Numbered from the stretch's first letter, positions 26,529 through 35,779 are shown. The stretch: 64,000 nt of DNA from Lentzea atacamensis (GCF_003269295.1 NZ_QLTT01000001.1:267635-331634); one strand, 5' to 3'. Numbers and translations are program-made. The notes: generated from the letters alone by a model not told the origin.

Positions 26529-27560
26529 TCAGGCTCCGCAGGAGTCCCTGACGACCAGCCGGGTCGGCAGGATCACCGGGTCCTCGCGGCCAGCGCCGGT
26601 GATCATGGCCATGATCGCTTTGGCGGCCGCCACACCGAACCCCGGTTTGTCCTGGGCCACCGTGGTGAGCGCCGGATCGACCACGGAGGCGATCTCGATG
26701 TCGTCGAACCCGACGATCGCCAGGTCGTCCGGCACGCGCAGTCCCGCGGCACGGGCGGCCAGCAGCGCTCCGACCGCCATCTCGTCGCTGGCCGCGAACA
26801 CAGCCGTCGGCGGCTCGTTCAGTGCGAGAAGTCGTTGCATGGCAACGGTTCCACTCGTCCGGTAGAAGTCACCGGCGACGACGTACTCGTCGCGCGGCGG
26901 CAGACCGGCCTCCCGCAGTGCATCGCGGTAGCCGGCGACACGGGCCCGGGAGGGCTGGTTGCCCGGCGGGCCCGTGATCGTGGCGATCCGGGTGTGACCG
27001 AGTCCAGTGAGGTGCCGGGTGGCCGCCCGCGCGCCGCCAGCGTTGTCGGAGGTCACGTAGGTGGCTCTGGGGCCGTCGACGGCTACGTCCAGCGCGACGC
27101 ACGGAACTCCTGACTGCGCGAAGGCTTCGAACGCCTCGGCGTCGGAACCGCTGTCGATCAGGACGAGCCCGCCGAGGTGGTGGCGGCGGGTCATGTTCAC
27201 GTAGCCGACCGGATCAGCGAGCGACGCGCCGACCTCGCGGGCGTCACCGCTGGTCGCGAGCATCAGCAGGTGGTAACCGTGGACGCTGAGCGCGGACTTC
27301 AGCCCGATCAGCAGGTCCTGCAGGTACGGGTGCCGCCAGCCGGGCCTGCGGTGGTCGGTGTCCCAGACCAGTCCGATCATCGTGGACTGCTTCGTCGACA
27401 ACGCCCGCGCGGATTCGTTGGGCTGGTAGCCCAGCTCCCGCGCGACTCGCAGCACTCGTTCCCGCGTTTCCTCGTTGACCGTTTCCGGCTGGTTGAAGAC
27501 ACGCGACACCGTCGCCACGGACACACCGCAGAGCTGGGCGATCTCACGCCCGGTCGCCAT
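26529..27560 (-). CDS. LacI family transcriptional repressor
   Basis: A 343-residue repressor. Residues 4-25 are the LacI helix-turn-helix (EIAQLCGVSVATVSRVFNQP), then the hinge helix (LGYQPNESARALST) and a periplasmic-binding-protein-like sensor domain (GLVLIDSG, VFAASDEMAVGAL, VGFDDI). ATG at 27560. A 12-bp operator is 18 bases upstream. The divergent GH1 gene suggests that it responds to beta-glucosides or cellobiose, like CebR or BglR of Streptomyces. Confidence 0.93.
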   Translation of the reverse strand: MATGREIAQLCGVSVATVSRVFNQPETVNEETRERVLRVARELGYQPNESARALSTKQSTMIGLVWDTDHRRPGWRHPYLQDLLIGLKSALSVHGYHLLMLATSGDAREVGASLADPVGYVNMTRRHHLGGLVLIDSGSDAEAFEAFAQSGVPCVALDVAVDGPRATYVTSDNAGGARAATRHLTGLGHTRIATITGPPGNQPSRARVAGYRDALREAGLPPRDEYVVAGDFYRTSGTVAMQRLLALNEPPTAVFAASDEMAVGALLAARAAGLRVPDDLAIVGFDDIEIASVVDPALTTVAQDKPGFGVAAAKAIMAMITGAGREDPVILPTRLVVRDSCGA

Positions 27561-27577
27561 CGGACCTCCGTTTCACC

Positions 27578-27589
27578 GTAAGCGGTTAC
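27578..27589. promoter_or_regulatory. LacI-type operator
   Basis: GTAAGCGGTTAC has GTAA/TTAC arms around a GCGG core with central CG, the usual form of actinobacterial LacI sites. It is between the lacI gene and the GH1 locus. Confidence 0.72.
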
Positions 27590-27697
27590 ATCATCGTACG
27601 AGCAGCAGTTTCCCTGTTCAAACGACTGCCACAGTCGACTCGTTTATCGTTTTGTTACTTGACGGGCTCGGTGTGACCCGGTTGTCATGGGCCCCGC

Positions 27698-27763
27698 ACA
27701 TCCCCGGCAGTGTTCGGCCGCCAGATCGTCGGCGGCACCATGCCGGGCGCCGTCAAGGGCTGA
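27698..27763 (+). pseudogene. Sugar ABC transporter permease (MalG-like), C-terminal remnant
   Basis: The frame ending at TGA 27761-27763 reads FGRQIVGGTMPGAVKG, which closely matches the conserved extreme C-terminus of carbohydrate ABC permeases (RQIVxGxxAGAVKG). Nothing permease-like is upstream. About 20 codons are left, directly in front of the GH1 gene, where a permease normally sits in beta-glucoside operons. Confidence 0.7.
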
Positions 27764-27782
27764 CCTCGCGAAGGAGATCGGT

Positions 27783-29144
27783 GTGAGTTTTCCGGACGGC
27801 TTCCGCTGGGGTGTGGCGACCTCGGCCTATCAGATCGAGGGGGCGGCGCGGCTCGACGGCCGCGGTCCGTCCATCTGGGACACGTTCGCGGCGGTGCCCG
27901 GCGCGGTCGCGAACGGCGACAACGGCGACGTGGCGGCGGACCACTACCACCGCTGGGCCGAGGACGTGCGGTTGCTCGTCGACCTCGGCGTGGACGCGTA
28001 CCGCTTCTCGGTGTCGTGGCCGAGGATCCTGCCGGAGGGACGCGGCCGGGTGGAGCAGCGCGGCCTCGACTTCTACCGGCGGCTCGCCGAGGCGTTGCTG
28101 GGCAAGGGGATCGAGCCGTTCGTCACGCTGTACCACTGGGACCTGCCGCAGGCGCTGGAGGACCTGGGTGGCTGGCGCAGCCGCGACACGTCCTACCGGT
28201 TCGCCGACTACGCCGCGACCGTGCACGAGGCGCTGAGCGACGTCGTCACCAAGTGGGTCACGCTGAACGAGCCGTACTGCTCTTCGATCGTGGGCTACGG
28301 CGAAGGCCGGCACGCCCCCGGCGCCAGGGAAGGTCACGGCGCACTGGCGGCGGCGCACCACCTGTTGCTGGGGCACGGTTTCGCCGTGCGGGCCATGCGC
28401 GCCAACGGTGCGGCCGGCCAGGAGTTCGGCATCGTGCTCAACCAGTCCCCCACCGTGCCGGTGACGGACTCCCCCGCCGACGTCGCCGCCGCGAGCCGGC
28501 AGGACTGCCTGTTGCGCAGGCAGTTCACCGACCCGCTGTTCGGCGGGACCTATCCGGACGAGCTGACCTCGATGTTCAGCGAGATCACCGACTTCTCGTT
28601 CCGGCACGACGAGGACCTGTCGATCATCGGCGAGCCGCTGAACCACGTCGGTCTCAACTACTACTACCGCCTGCACGTCGCCGACGCACCGCACCGGGAG
28701 CCGGATCCCGCCAAGCGCACCGCCCACGACATCGGCGTCGACACGACCCAGCTGCCGGACGTGCCCCGCACCGGCATGGGCTGGCCGGTGGAACCCGCCG
28801 GTCTCACCACGGCGCTGACGGACCTCAAGGCCCGTCACCCCGATCTGCCTCCCGTGTACGTCACGGAGAACGGATGCGTCTACCCGGACACGGAAACCTT
28901 CGAGGACGACGACCGCATCGCCTATCTCCGCGACCACATCGCCGCGGCCGAAGCAGCCGCGGCGGCCGGAGTGGACCTCCGCGGCTACTTCTGCTGGTCG
29001 CTGCTCGACAACTTCGAGTGGGCGCACGGCTACAAGCACCGGTTCGGCCTGATCCACGTCGACTACGCGACCCAGCGCCGCACACCGCGCGCCAGCTACC
29101 GCTGGTACCGCTCGTTCATCAACGCTCGGCGGCAGGACAGCTGA
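27783..29144 (+). CDS. GH1 beta-glucosidase
   Basis: A 453-residue enzyme of normal GH1 length. FRWGVATSAYQIEG opens the barrel; Glu163 in TLNEPY is the acid/base and Glu362 in VTENG the nucleophile. SLLDNFEWAHGY is the C-terminal aglycone-site motif. GTG at 27783 follows AAGGAG at 27771-27776. No signal peptide is seen, so it acts in the cytoplasm on imported cellobiose-like sugars. The local importer appears deleted, so the substrate must come through another transporter. Confidence 0.94.
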   Translation: MSFPDGFRWGVATSAYQIEGAARLDGRGPSIWDTFAAVPGAVANGDNGDVAADHYHRWAEDVRLLVDLGVDAYRFSVSWPRILPEGRGRVEQRGLDFYRRLAEALLGKGIEPFVTLYHWDLPQALEDLGGWRSRDTSYRFADYAATVHEALSDVVTKWVTLNEPYCSSIVGYGEGRHAPGAREGHGALAAAHHLLLGHGFAVRAMRANGAAGQEFGIVLNQSPTVPVTDSPADVAAASRQDCLLRRQFTDPLFGGTYPDELTSMFSEITDFSFRHDEDLSIIGEPLNHVGLNYYYRLHVADAPHREPDPAKRTAHDIGVDTTQLPDVPRTGMGWPVEPAGLTTALTDLKARHPDLPPVYVTENGCVYPDTETFEDDDRIAYLRDHIAAAEAAAAAGVDLRGYFCWSLLDNFEWAHGYKHRFGLIHVDYATQRRTPRASYRWYRSFINARRQDS

Positions 29145-29180
29145 CGGCCGGAGCAGCTCCCCGGCTGGTGATGAGGGGAT

Positions 29181-31490
29181 CTACTGGCGTTGCGCGGCCA
29201 CCCAGGTCGCGACCTGCACCCTGGACTTGAACCCCAGCTTCGTCAGGATGTTCTCGGTGTGGGTCTCCGCGGTCCGCACCGAGATCACCAGCCGGTCCGC
29301 GATCTCCCTGCTGGTCAGCCCTTCGGCGATGAGGCCGGCGATCTCCCGCTCGCGCCGCGTCAGCACGCTCGGCGGCTCCACCGGCGCGGCGGCCTCCGGC
29401 TCCTCGCCCAGGGAGTACGCCATGGCCTCGTCGATCGTCATCGACCGGCCGCGCCCGAACGCCTCGTCGAAACCCTTGTCGCCCAGTCGTTTCCGCCCGA
29501 CGCGCTCGGTTTCCTCGTGGTAGGGGTACATGTGCTGGTAGGTGCGCAGCGGACGGGCCATGATCTCCCAGACGCGGTCCGCCGCGCCGAGCAGCGTCGC
29601 CGCCGGTTCCACGTGCCCGAGCGCGGCCTCGACCCACGACAGCGACTCCACGGACCAGCCGATGCCGGTGAGGTCGCGGATGTCGCGGCGCAGCCGGATG
29701 CTCTCCCGGTACAGCCCGGCGGCACGGTCGTGGTCACCCTGCGCCATCGCGAAGATGCCCATGCTCCAGAGCGCGTACGAGCGGTGGAAGCACTCGCCCG
29801 CGGGCTCGGTGATCCGCAGCCACTCCTCGTGGCAGGCGGTGGCGCGGGCGACGTCACCGGCGAGGCCCACGGCGCTGGAGTAGCTCACCATCAGGTCGAG
29901 GCGGCGCGGCACGTCGACGCCGGGTGCCAGCACCGCGATGCCCCGCTCCAAGACCGAGATCGCGGCCGGCAGGTCACCGCTGTACAGATCGACGCTGCCT
30001 TCCACCCAGCAGGCGAAGGCCGTGATGGCCGGGTCGTTCACGACCGCCTCGATGGTCCTCGCGTCGGCCAGGCGGCGCAGGCTGTCGTCGAACTGCCCGT
30101 CCGCCGCCGCCAGGCTGCCGTCGGTGAGCAGCGCCCTGGCCCGCTCGACGGACGGCGGGCTCGGCCGGTCGAGCGCACGGCCCAGCCACAGGCGGCCTTC
30201 CCTGGCCCAGCCGCGGCCCCACCAGTAGAAGTGGAACAGACCGGACAGCATCCGGAACGCGGCCTCCAGCTCCCCCGGTTCCTTGAGGCAGTAGTCCACG
30301 GCCGCCTGGACGTTGGCGTGCTCACGGTCCAGCCTGGCGAACCAGAACACCTGCCGGGAGCTCACCCAGTCGGCGTTGGCCTGGTCGATCAGCCCGAGGT
30401 GGAAGTCGCGGTGCCTGCGCAGGAGATCCGCGTGTTCACCCGCGCGGTCGAGCTGTTCCACGCCGAACTCGCGGATGGTCTCCAGCATCCGGTAGCGCAT
30501 CACGTCGCCGTGCTGGTCCGCGACCAGCACCGACTTGTCCAGCAACGAGGACACGGTGCTCAGCACTTCCTCGACGGCGAGCCCGGCACCGCAGCACACG
30601 TCTTCCGCGGCGTCGAGCTCGAACCCGCCGGCGAACACCGACAGCCGCGCCCACAGCAGCTTCTCCGCGTCCGAGCACAGGCCGTGGCTCCACTCGATGC
30701 ACGACCGCAGCGTCTGCTGCCGGGCGGGGAGCACGCGCTGCCCCGCGGTGAGCGACTGGGGCTGGTCCAGCAGCCGGGCGAGGATGTCCTTCTCCGACAG
30801 CGCCCGCACCCGCGCCGCCGCCAGCTCGATCGCGAGCGGCAGGCCGTCCAGTCGTTGGCAGATCTCGGCCACCACGTCCCCGTTGGCGGAGTTCACGGTG
30901 AAGCCGAGCCGCACGGACGCCGCTCGTTCCGCGAACAGCGTCACCGCCTCCGACCCGTTCAGCTCCTGCTCGCCGAGCGGCCGTTCCAGGGCCGGGAGGG
31001 TGAGCGGTGGCACGGGCATGACTGCCTCGCCCGCGATGCCGAGGCACTCCCGGCTCGTCGAGAGGATTCGCAGCTCGTGACACGTCTGCAGCAGCGCGTG
31101 GGACAGTCCGGCGACCGCGTCCACGAGATGCTCGGAGTTGTCCAGCACCAGCAGCAGCCGGCGCGACGACAGGTAGTCGATCAGCATCTCGAGCGAGGTC
31201 CGGCCGGCCTCGCGCATGCCCACCGCCAGCGCCACGGCGTTCGCCACGAGCTCGGCGTCGCGCAGCTCGTCCAGCTCGACCAGCACGACCCCGTCCGGGA
31301 ACGCCCGGTGCACGATGCGGCTCACCTCCAGGGCGAGGCGCGTCTTGCCGACTCCGCCCGGTCCGGTGAGGGTCACGAGGCGTGACGCGGACAACAGGCG
31401 CCTGACCTCGTCCACCTCACGCCGGCGGCCGACGAAGCTGCTCAGCTCCAGAGGAAGACCCGAAGTCCTCCTCCGGGCGACCGTGCCCAT
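29181..31490 (-). CDS. Large AAA/TPR regulator with C-terminal LuxR domain
   Basis: A 769-residue regulator. Residues 43-50 (GPGGVGKT) are Walker A, LLLVLDN is Walker B, then an NB-ARC-like region (GLPLAIELAAARVRAL) and TPR-like helical repeats. The C-terminus holds the LuxR helix-turn-helix (LTRREREIAGLIAEGLTSREIADRL). ATG at 31490. Such proteins bind ATP and a ligand or protein signal before activating transcription. The targets are unknown; a small DUF5999 gene is divergent. Confidence 0.88.
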   Translation of the reverse strand: MGTVARRRTSGLPLELSSFVGRRREVDEVRRLLSASRLVTLTGPGGVGKTRLALEVSRIVHRAFPDGVVLVELDELRDAELVANAVALAVGMREAGRTSLEMLIDYLSSRRLLLVLDNSEHLVDAVAGLSHALLQTCHELRILSTSRECLGIAGEAVMPVPPLTLPALERPLGEQELNGSEAVTLFAERAASVRLGFTVNSANGDVVAEICQRLDGLPLAIELAAARVRALSEKDILARLLDQPQSLTAGQRVLPARQQTLRSCIEWSHGLCSDAEKLLWARLSVFAGGFELDAAEDVCCGAGLAVEEVLSTVSSLLDKSVLVADQHGDVMRYRMLETIREFGVEQLDRAGEHADLLRRHRDFHLGLIDQANADWVSSRQVFWFARLDREHANVQAAVDYCLKEPGELEAAFRMLSGLFHFYWWGRGWAREGRLWLGRALDRPSPPSVERARALLTDGSLAAADGQFDDSLRRLADARTIEAVVNDPAITAFACWVEGSVDLYSGDLPAAISVLERGIAVLAPGVDVPRRLDLMVSYSSAVGLAGDVARATACHEEWLRITEPAGECFHRSYALWSMGIFAMAQGDHDRAAGLYRESIRLRRDIRDLTGIGWSVESLSWVEAALGHVEPAATLLGAADRVWEIMARPLRTYQHMYPYHEETERVGRKRLGDKGFDEAFGRGRSMTIDEAMAYSLGEEPEAAAPVEPPSVLTRREREIAGLIAEGLTSREIADRLVISVRTAETHTENILTKLGFKSRVQVATWVAAQRQ

Positions 31491-31674
31491 AACAACGCAC
31501 GGTAGTGCCGTGGCCCCCGCGGCGCAGGGGGGAACCCACAACGGTTTGGAATCCGTAGCCTTCTACGTACTTCTCCCGATGTGTCCGCGGGGTGTCGCGA
31601 GCACCATTTCTCCATGTGGCCCGGACCACACGGGCTGGTGAAGAACCGGCCGCCGGGACACCAGGAGCGCAGCC

Positions 31675-31848
31675 ATGTGCCAGCACCAGCCACAGTGCCC
31701 TGACGCGGCGGACCCGCGCGGCCCGTGGGCGGAGATCGCCGTCGCTCACCCCGAGCAGGGCTGGTACCTGCTCTGCAACGGGATCGTGCTGTTCGACGAC
31801 GGAGGCCTGATGCTGCCCGATCACCGCGTCGTCGCTCCTGCCGCCTGA
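31675..31848 (+). CDS. DUF5999 family small protein
   Basis: Encodes 57 residues starting MCQHQPQCPDA and containing HPEQGWYLLCNGIVLFDD and LLPD-like GLMLPDHRVVAP. This pattern is that of DUF5999, a small actinobacterial family with a Cys/His-rich N-terminus. AGGAG precedes the ATG by eight bases. Function is unknown. Confidence 0.85.
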   Translation: MCQHQPQCPDAADPRGPWAEIAVAHPEQGWYLLCNGIVLFDDGGLMLPDHRVVAPAA

Positions 31849-31957
31849 TCTCGTTCGGGGGCGGCCTGACTCGGTCGGCCGCTCTCAAACGTGCCCGGTG
31901 GTTCCCCCGATGCCGGTGTCGCCTCCCCCCGCTGACACCGACGCGCACCGGGCGGGT

Positions 31958-32023
31958 GGGGTGGACGGTCTGCTCGCCGCAGCGCGCCTCTGCGGTCGGA
32001 CCGTCCGCCCCGCCGTCCACCCC
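31958..32023 (+). promoter_or_regulatory. Nested, mutually exclusive hairpins before a 45-codon gene
   Basis: GGGGTGGACGG (31958-31968) can pair with CCGTCCACCCC (32013-32023). Part of the first arm, GGACGGTC (31963-31970), can instead pair with GACCGTCC (31999-32006). The two structures compete and lie 24 bases upstream of a small ORF, as in attenuators, but no regulatory role is shown. Confidence 0.4.
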
Positions 32024-32046
32024 CACGACTCCGGAGAGAACCCGCC

Positions 32047-32184
32047 ATGACCATCGACTCGCCGCCGCAGCCGTGCCCGCGTTGCCTTCGCCCGACAGTG
32101 CTGGTCACCCACCGCCAAGGCCGCGAATGGCTGCACGTCGGCACGTGGCTCGCCCGGTGCGGGCGGGTCGTGCACGCCGGCTGA
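32047..32184 (+). CDS. Small putative zinc-ribbon-like protein, 45 residues
   Basis: Reads MTIDSPPQPCPRCLRPTVLV and ends LARCGRVVHAG. The CPRC and later Cys with a nearby His could bind zinc. GGAGAG precedes the ATG at correct spacing. I do not recognise the family. It lies between the DUF5999 gene and a convergent TetR gene. Confidence 0.5.
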   Translation: MTIDSPPQPCPRCLRPTVLVTHRQGREWLHVGTWLARCGRVVHAG

Positions 32185-32190
32185 GAGGGC

Positions 32191-32820
32191 TCACGGCGAC
32201 GCGGCGGTGGACACCGGCGCGGTGAGCAGTCCGATGAGCAGGTCGACCAGTTCCGCAGCGGATTGCGGGTCGTCCCGCGGTAGATCGTCCGCGCACACGG
32301 CCCGTTCGCGGTCGGCGAGCAGGGCGAACAGCACGGTGGGCAGGACGCGCAGCCGCCGGCGCCGGATCTCGGGTGGCAGGTCCCGCAGCGCGCGGTCCAG
32401 ACGCATGATGATCAGCCGGACCGCGGCCCGCCCCGCTCGCCCGAGGTTGCTGTCCGCGGCCAGCGCCGGGTGAGTTCGGACCTGTTCGAGGAACCGGGCG
32501 TAGTGGGTGGCGCCGTGTTCGTACGGGACGGTCAGCATCGGCACGACCAACGCCGACACCAAGGCCCGCACGTCGTGCGTCTCGCCGGCCGCCTCGCTCT
32601 CGGTGAGCAGCTCCAGGCGGTGCTGCTCCAGGTCGGCGATGCGGTACTCGGCGACGGCGTCGATCAGCCCGTCCCTGGAGCCGAAGTGGTACTGGACCGC
32701 GGAGTTGTTGCGCTGCCCCGCCGCCGTCGCGATGTCGCGCAACGGCACCTCGACGCCGTGCTCGGCGATCAACCGCTCGGCGGCGACGATGATCCGCTCC
32801 CTGGCGTCCGCGCTGGCCAC
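32191..32820 (-). CDS. TetR family repressor
   Basis: A 209-residue repressor. Residues about 8-55 carry the helix-turn-helix (VPLRDIATAAGQRNNSAVQYHFGSRDGLI). GTG at 32820. It is divergent from an SDR gene, with an 18-bp palindrome (32851-32868) between them, so it probably controls the SDR-oxidoreductase pair. The helix-turn-helix type with NNSAVQYHFGS is common among regulators of lipid and steroid degradation, which is only a hint. Confidence 0.9.
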   Translation of the reverse strand: MASADARERIIVAAERLIAEHGVEVPLRDIATAAGQRNNSAVQYHFGSRDGLIDAVAEYRIADLEQHRLELLTESEAAGETHDVRALVSALVVPMLTVPYEHGATHYARFLEQVRTHPALAADSNLGRAGRAAVRLIIMRLDRALRDLPPEIRRRRLRVLPTVLFALLADRERAVCADDLPRDDPQSAAELVDLLIGLLTAPVSTAASP

Positions 32821-32850
32821 GACATTACGTTAACACGCGCTTCTTGACTT

Positions 32851-32868
32851 TTAAGCACCAGCGCTTAA
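32851..32868. promoter_or_regulatory. TetR operator candidate
   Basis: TTAAGCACCAGCGCTTAA has perfect 6-bp arms (TTAAGC/GCTTAA) around a 6-base spacer. It is located 11 bases before the SDR start and 31 bases from the tetR start. Confidence 0.7.
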
Positions 32869-32878
32869 CAGTGGCCGA

Positions 32879-33667
32879 GTGGTGACGGACATGTTCGGCT
32901 TGCCAGGCGCGGTCGCGGTGGTGACCGGAGCGGGACGGGGCATCGGCGCGGCATCGGCGGTGGCACTGGCCGAGGCGGGCGCGGACGTGGTGATCAGCGC
33001 ACGTACCGCGGAGCAGCTCAACGAGGTCGCGGGCAGGATCGAGGTACTGGGGCGGCGGGCCGTCGTCGTGCCGGCAGATCTGTCCGATGTGGACGCTACG
33101 GCGGCGCTGGCGGACACGGCCGTCGAGCGGTTCGGGCGGCTGGACGTCGTGGTGAACAACGTCGGCGGCACGTTGCCGAACACGTTCCTGACGACAACGC
33201 CGGACTTCCTGGAAGACGCCTTCCACTTCAACGTGACCACCGCGCACGCCCTGACCTGCGCGGCGGTACCGCACATGCTCAAGGGCGGCGGCGGGTCGGT
33301 GGTCAACATCAGCTCTGTGATGGGCAGACTCGCCGGTCGCGGCTTCCTGGCCTACGGCACGGCGAAAGCGGCCCTGACGCACTACACGCACCTGGCCGCC
33401 ACGGACCTCGCGCCGCGGATCAGGGTGAACGCGATCGACGTGGGCTCGGTCCACACCTCGGCACTCGACGTGGTCGCCCGCGACGAGAAGATCAGGACCT
33501 CGATGGAACAGGCCACACCGTTGCGCCGGCTGGGACATCCCGACGAGGTCGCGGCAGCGGTGCTGTACCTGGCGTCGCGGGCCTCCGGCTACACCACGGG
33601 ATCGGTGCTGCGGGTCGACGGCGGGATCGGCGCGCCCAACCTCGACTTCAACCTGCCGGATCTCTGA
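32879..33667 (+). CDS. SDR family oxidoreductase
   Basis: A 262-residue classical [16 protein letters not shown] in place of [13 protein letters not shown] as the catalytic Tyr-x3-Lys, and LRVDGG near the end. GTG at 32879 is the longest start; ATG at 32891 gives the usual MFxLPG beginning. The C-terminal tail ([13 protein letters not shown]) matches SDRs found in sterol/lipid-catabolic loci of actinobacteria. It is followed 10 bases later by an oxidoreductase gene and is presumably in one operon. Confidence 0.88.
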   Translation: MVTDMFGLPGAVAVVTGAGRGIGAASAVALAEAGADVVISARTAEQLNEVAGRIEVLGRRAVVVPADLSDVDATAALADTAVERFGRLDVVVNNVGGTLPNTFLTTTPDFLEDAFHFNVTTAHALTCAAVPHMLKGGGGSVVNISSVMGRLAGRGFLAYGTAKAALTHYTHLAATDLAPRIRVNAIDVGSVHTSALDVVARDEKIRTSMEQATPLRRLGHPDEVAAAVLYLASRASGYTTGSVLRVDGGIGAPNLDFNLPDL

Positions 33668-33677
33668 GGAGGCCCAG

Positions 33678-34751
33678 ATGCGCGTGGTGCAGTGGAGCAC
33701 GGGCAACATCGGCAAGTGGGCGTTGCGGGGCATCATCGACCACCCCGAACTCGAGCTGGCCGGGGTGTGGGTGTCGGGCCCCGGCAAGGACGGCCGCGAC
33801 GCGGGAGAGCTCGCCGGGGTGGACCCGGTCGGGATCCGCGCGACCACGGATGCCGGCCAGTTGATCGCGACGAAGCCGGACTGCGTGGTCTACACGGCGA
33901 TGGCCGACAACCGGTTGACCGAGGCGATCGCCGACCTGTGCCTGCTGTTGCGGGCGGGCATCAACGTGGTGGCCAGCGGTCCGGTGTTCCTGTCCTACCC
34001 GGAGGGAACCGTGCCGCCCGAGCTGATCGAGCCGGTTCGCCAGGCCGCGATCGACGGCGGAAGTTCGTTGTGGGTCAACGGCATCGACCCCGGCTGGGCC
34101 AACGACTGGCTGCCACTGCTGCTGTCCGGCACGTGTCAGCGCATCGACCTCATCCGATGCTCGGAGATCACGGACTACTCCACCTACGACAATCCGTTGG
34201 TGTTGTTCGACATCATGGGCTTCGGTTCGGCGCCCGACCACACTCCCCTGCTGTTGCAGCCCGGCGTGCTCACTCTTGCCTGGGGCAGCGTGGTCCGCCA
34301 GCTGGCCGCCGCGCTGGACGTCGCGCTGGACTCGGTCGTCGAGGACCACGAGCGGTTCGCGGCTCCCGAGTCGTTCCCGGCCGCGGGCCGCACGATCGCC
34401 GAGGGCACGATGGCGGCGCTGCGGTTCACCGTCAGCGGCATGATCGCGGATCGGCCGGTGCTCGTGCTCGAGCACGTCACCCGCCTGCGGGCGGACCTCG
34501 CGCCGGACTGGCCGCAGCCGGTCGGCACCGGCTGCTACCGCGTGGAGATCGCCGGTGAACCCAACTACGTGGTCGACGTGCGGTTGACCGGTGGCGACGG
34601 CGACCACAACACCGCGGGCGTGGCGTCGACCGCCATGCGTCTGGTCAACGCCGTTCCCGCGGTCGTGGCCGCCCCACCCGGCCTGCTCACCGCACTCGAC
34701 CTGCCCCTGACCACCGGACGCGGGCTCGTGGCCCGCGGCGCGAACGCCTGA
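33678..34751 (+). CDS. NAD(P)-binding dihydrodipicolinate-reductase-like oxidoreductase
   Basis: A 357-residue protein starting MRVVQWSTGNIGKWALRGII, a Rossmann nucleotide-binding start. Similar actinobacterial proteins are labelled dihydrodipicolinate-reductase-like or related to amine dehydrogenases, but it lacks the recognisable C-terminal catalytic region of DapB and is longer. It is in an operon with the preceding SDR (10-base gap, AGGAGG ribosome site). It probably oxidises or reduces a lipid-derived substrate; this is inference. Confidence 0.8.
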   Translation: MRVVQWSTGNIGKWALRGIIDHPELELAGVWVSGPGKDGRDAGELAGVDPVGIRATTDAGQLIATKPDCVVYTAMADNRLTEAIADLCLLLRAGINVVASGPVFLSYPEGTVPPELIEPVRQAAIDGGSSLWVNGIDPGWANDWLPLLLSGTCQRIDLIRCSEITDYSTYDNPLVLFDIMGFGSAPDHTPLLLQPGVLTLAWGSVVRQLAAALDVALDSVVEDHERFAAPESFPAAGRTIAEGTMAALRFTVSGMIADRPVLVLEHVTRLRADLAPDWPQPVGTGCYRVEIAGEPNYVVDVRLTGGDGDHNTAGVASTAMRLVNAVPAVVAAPPGLLTALDLPLTTGRGLVARGANA

Positions 34752-34754
34752 GCC

Positions 34755-35441
34755 CTACCAGCCCCATCGGGACGACGGCCGCGTCTGTTGTTGTTTCAGG
34801 TCAAGGAAGTTGTACGCGGGCAACGGTCCGGTGCAAGTCGCCGTGACATCGGTGAACGCCGCCACCGCGGCGCGCACGGCCTCGATCTGGTCCAGAGGCA
34901 GAAGGTACGCACGGAGTTCCACGGTGTGTTCGGGTGCGGGAAGCAGCGCCGTCGACCGGGCCACCGCCGACACCGGTGCGAGCAGTGCTTCCGCCTCTTT
35001 CCGGCGCCACGCCACGATTTCCCGCGCGATCAGCTCGCCTTCTGCGAGGGTGTCCGTGCGGCGGCCCGTGAACGTGCGCTTCTCGTAGACCGCGCGCAAC
35101 GCGGTGTCTTCGTCGAACGCCAGGCGCACGTGCAGCTCCGCCATGCCGTCGAGCTGGTCGAGATGGTGCCGCAGTGCCGGTGGGCCCAGTGCGAGCACCG
35201 CCGTGCGGGCGGCGGCCTCGTCCACCGCCGTGGTGCCGATGCGCAGTGGCAGCACCGGTCCGCCCGGCAGCAACGCGCACAACGCGGCCAGCTGGGCGAC
35301 GGCCTCCTGCTCGGTCAGCGCGAGGCCGTCCGGCCGGTCGCTGACGACGACGGCGAGGTCCTCCAGCGCGACCATCCGGAACGGTGATCCGTCCGGCAGC
35401 CGGTGCAATGCCCGCACAACGCCGTGCAGGTGCAGGCTCAC
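34755..35441 (-). CDS. gvpF: Gas vesicle protein GvpF/GvpL
   Basis: A 228-residue GvpF/L protein, last gene of the gvp operon. Features are the N-terminal LHLHGVV, PLRIGTT and YLLPLDQIEAVRAAV, with a C-terminal GPLPAYNF matching the GPWPPYSF block of GvpL/F proteins. GvpF/L proteins are accessory and are thought to chaperone GvpA. GTG at 35441 overlaps the gvpA stop (GTGA). Confidence 0.87.
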   Translation of the reverse strand: MSLHLHGVVRALHRLPDGSPFRMVALEDLAVVVSDRPDGLALTEQEAVAQLAALCALLPGGPVLPLRIGTTAVDEAAARTAVLALGPPALRHHLDQLDGMAELHVRLAFDEDTALRAVYEKRTFTGRRTDTLAEGELIAREIVAWRRKEAEALLAPVSAVARSTALLPAPEHTVELRAYLLPLDQIEAVRAAVAAFTDVTATCTGPLPAYNFLDLKQQQTRPSSRWGW

Positions 35442-35779
35442 GGCTGGGGTTCCTCCACCTGGACCGCGGCCGGCGTGACGACCGCGGGGGTGACCATGGC
35501 CGGGACCGCGGAGGCGAGCAGGCCGTAGGTACCGCCGATGCCCTGTGCCGCGGGTGGTGCCGCCGCGAGGCCCCGGCGGGTCACCTCCAGCCGTTGCATC
35601 GCTTCCAGGTACCGGATGTAGGTGTCGACGCTCGCGATCACGACCTTGATGTCGATGGCGAGGATCTCGATGCCGATCAGCGACACGCGCACCGACGCGT
35701 CGATCACGAGTCCCTTGTCCAGCAGGACGTTCAGCACGTCGGACAGGCCGCCGGTGTTCGGCACGGCAGGAGCGGTCAC
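35438..35779 (-). CDS. gvpA: Gas vesicle structural protein GvpA
   Basis: Residues 10-65 (LSDVLNVLLDKGLVIDASVR, VSLIGIEILAIDIKVVIASVDTY) match the GvpA core of helix-strand-strand-helix that forms the ribs of the gas vesicle wall. At 113 residues it is longer than usual (70-80) because of a C-terminal Ala/Pro/Val-rich extension. GTG at 35779 overlaps the gvpK stop. It is the only clear structural GvpA in the operon; two other GvpA-fold genes look like GvpJ/S types. Confidence 0.88.
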   Translation of the reverse strand: MTAPAVPNTGGLSDVLNVLLDKGLVIDASVRVSLIGIEILAIDIKVVIASVDTYIRYLEAMQRLEVTRRGLAAAPPAAQGIGGTYGLLASAVPAMVTPAVVTPAAVQVEEPQP

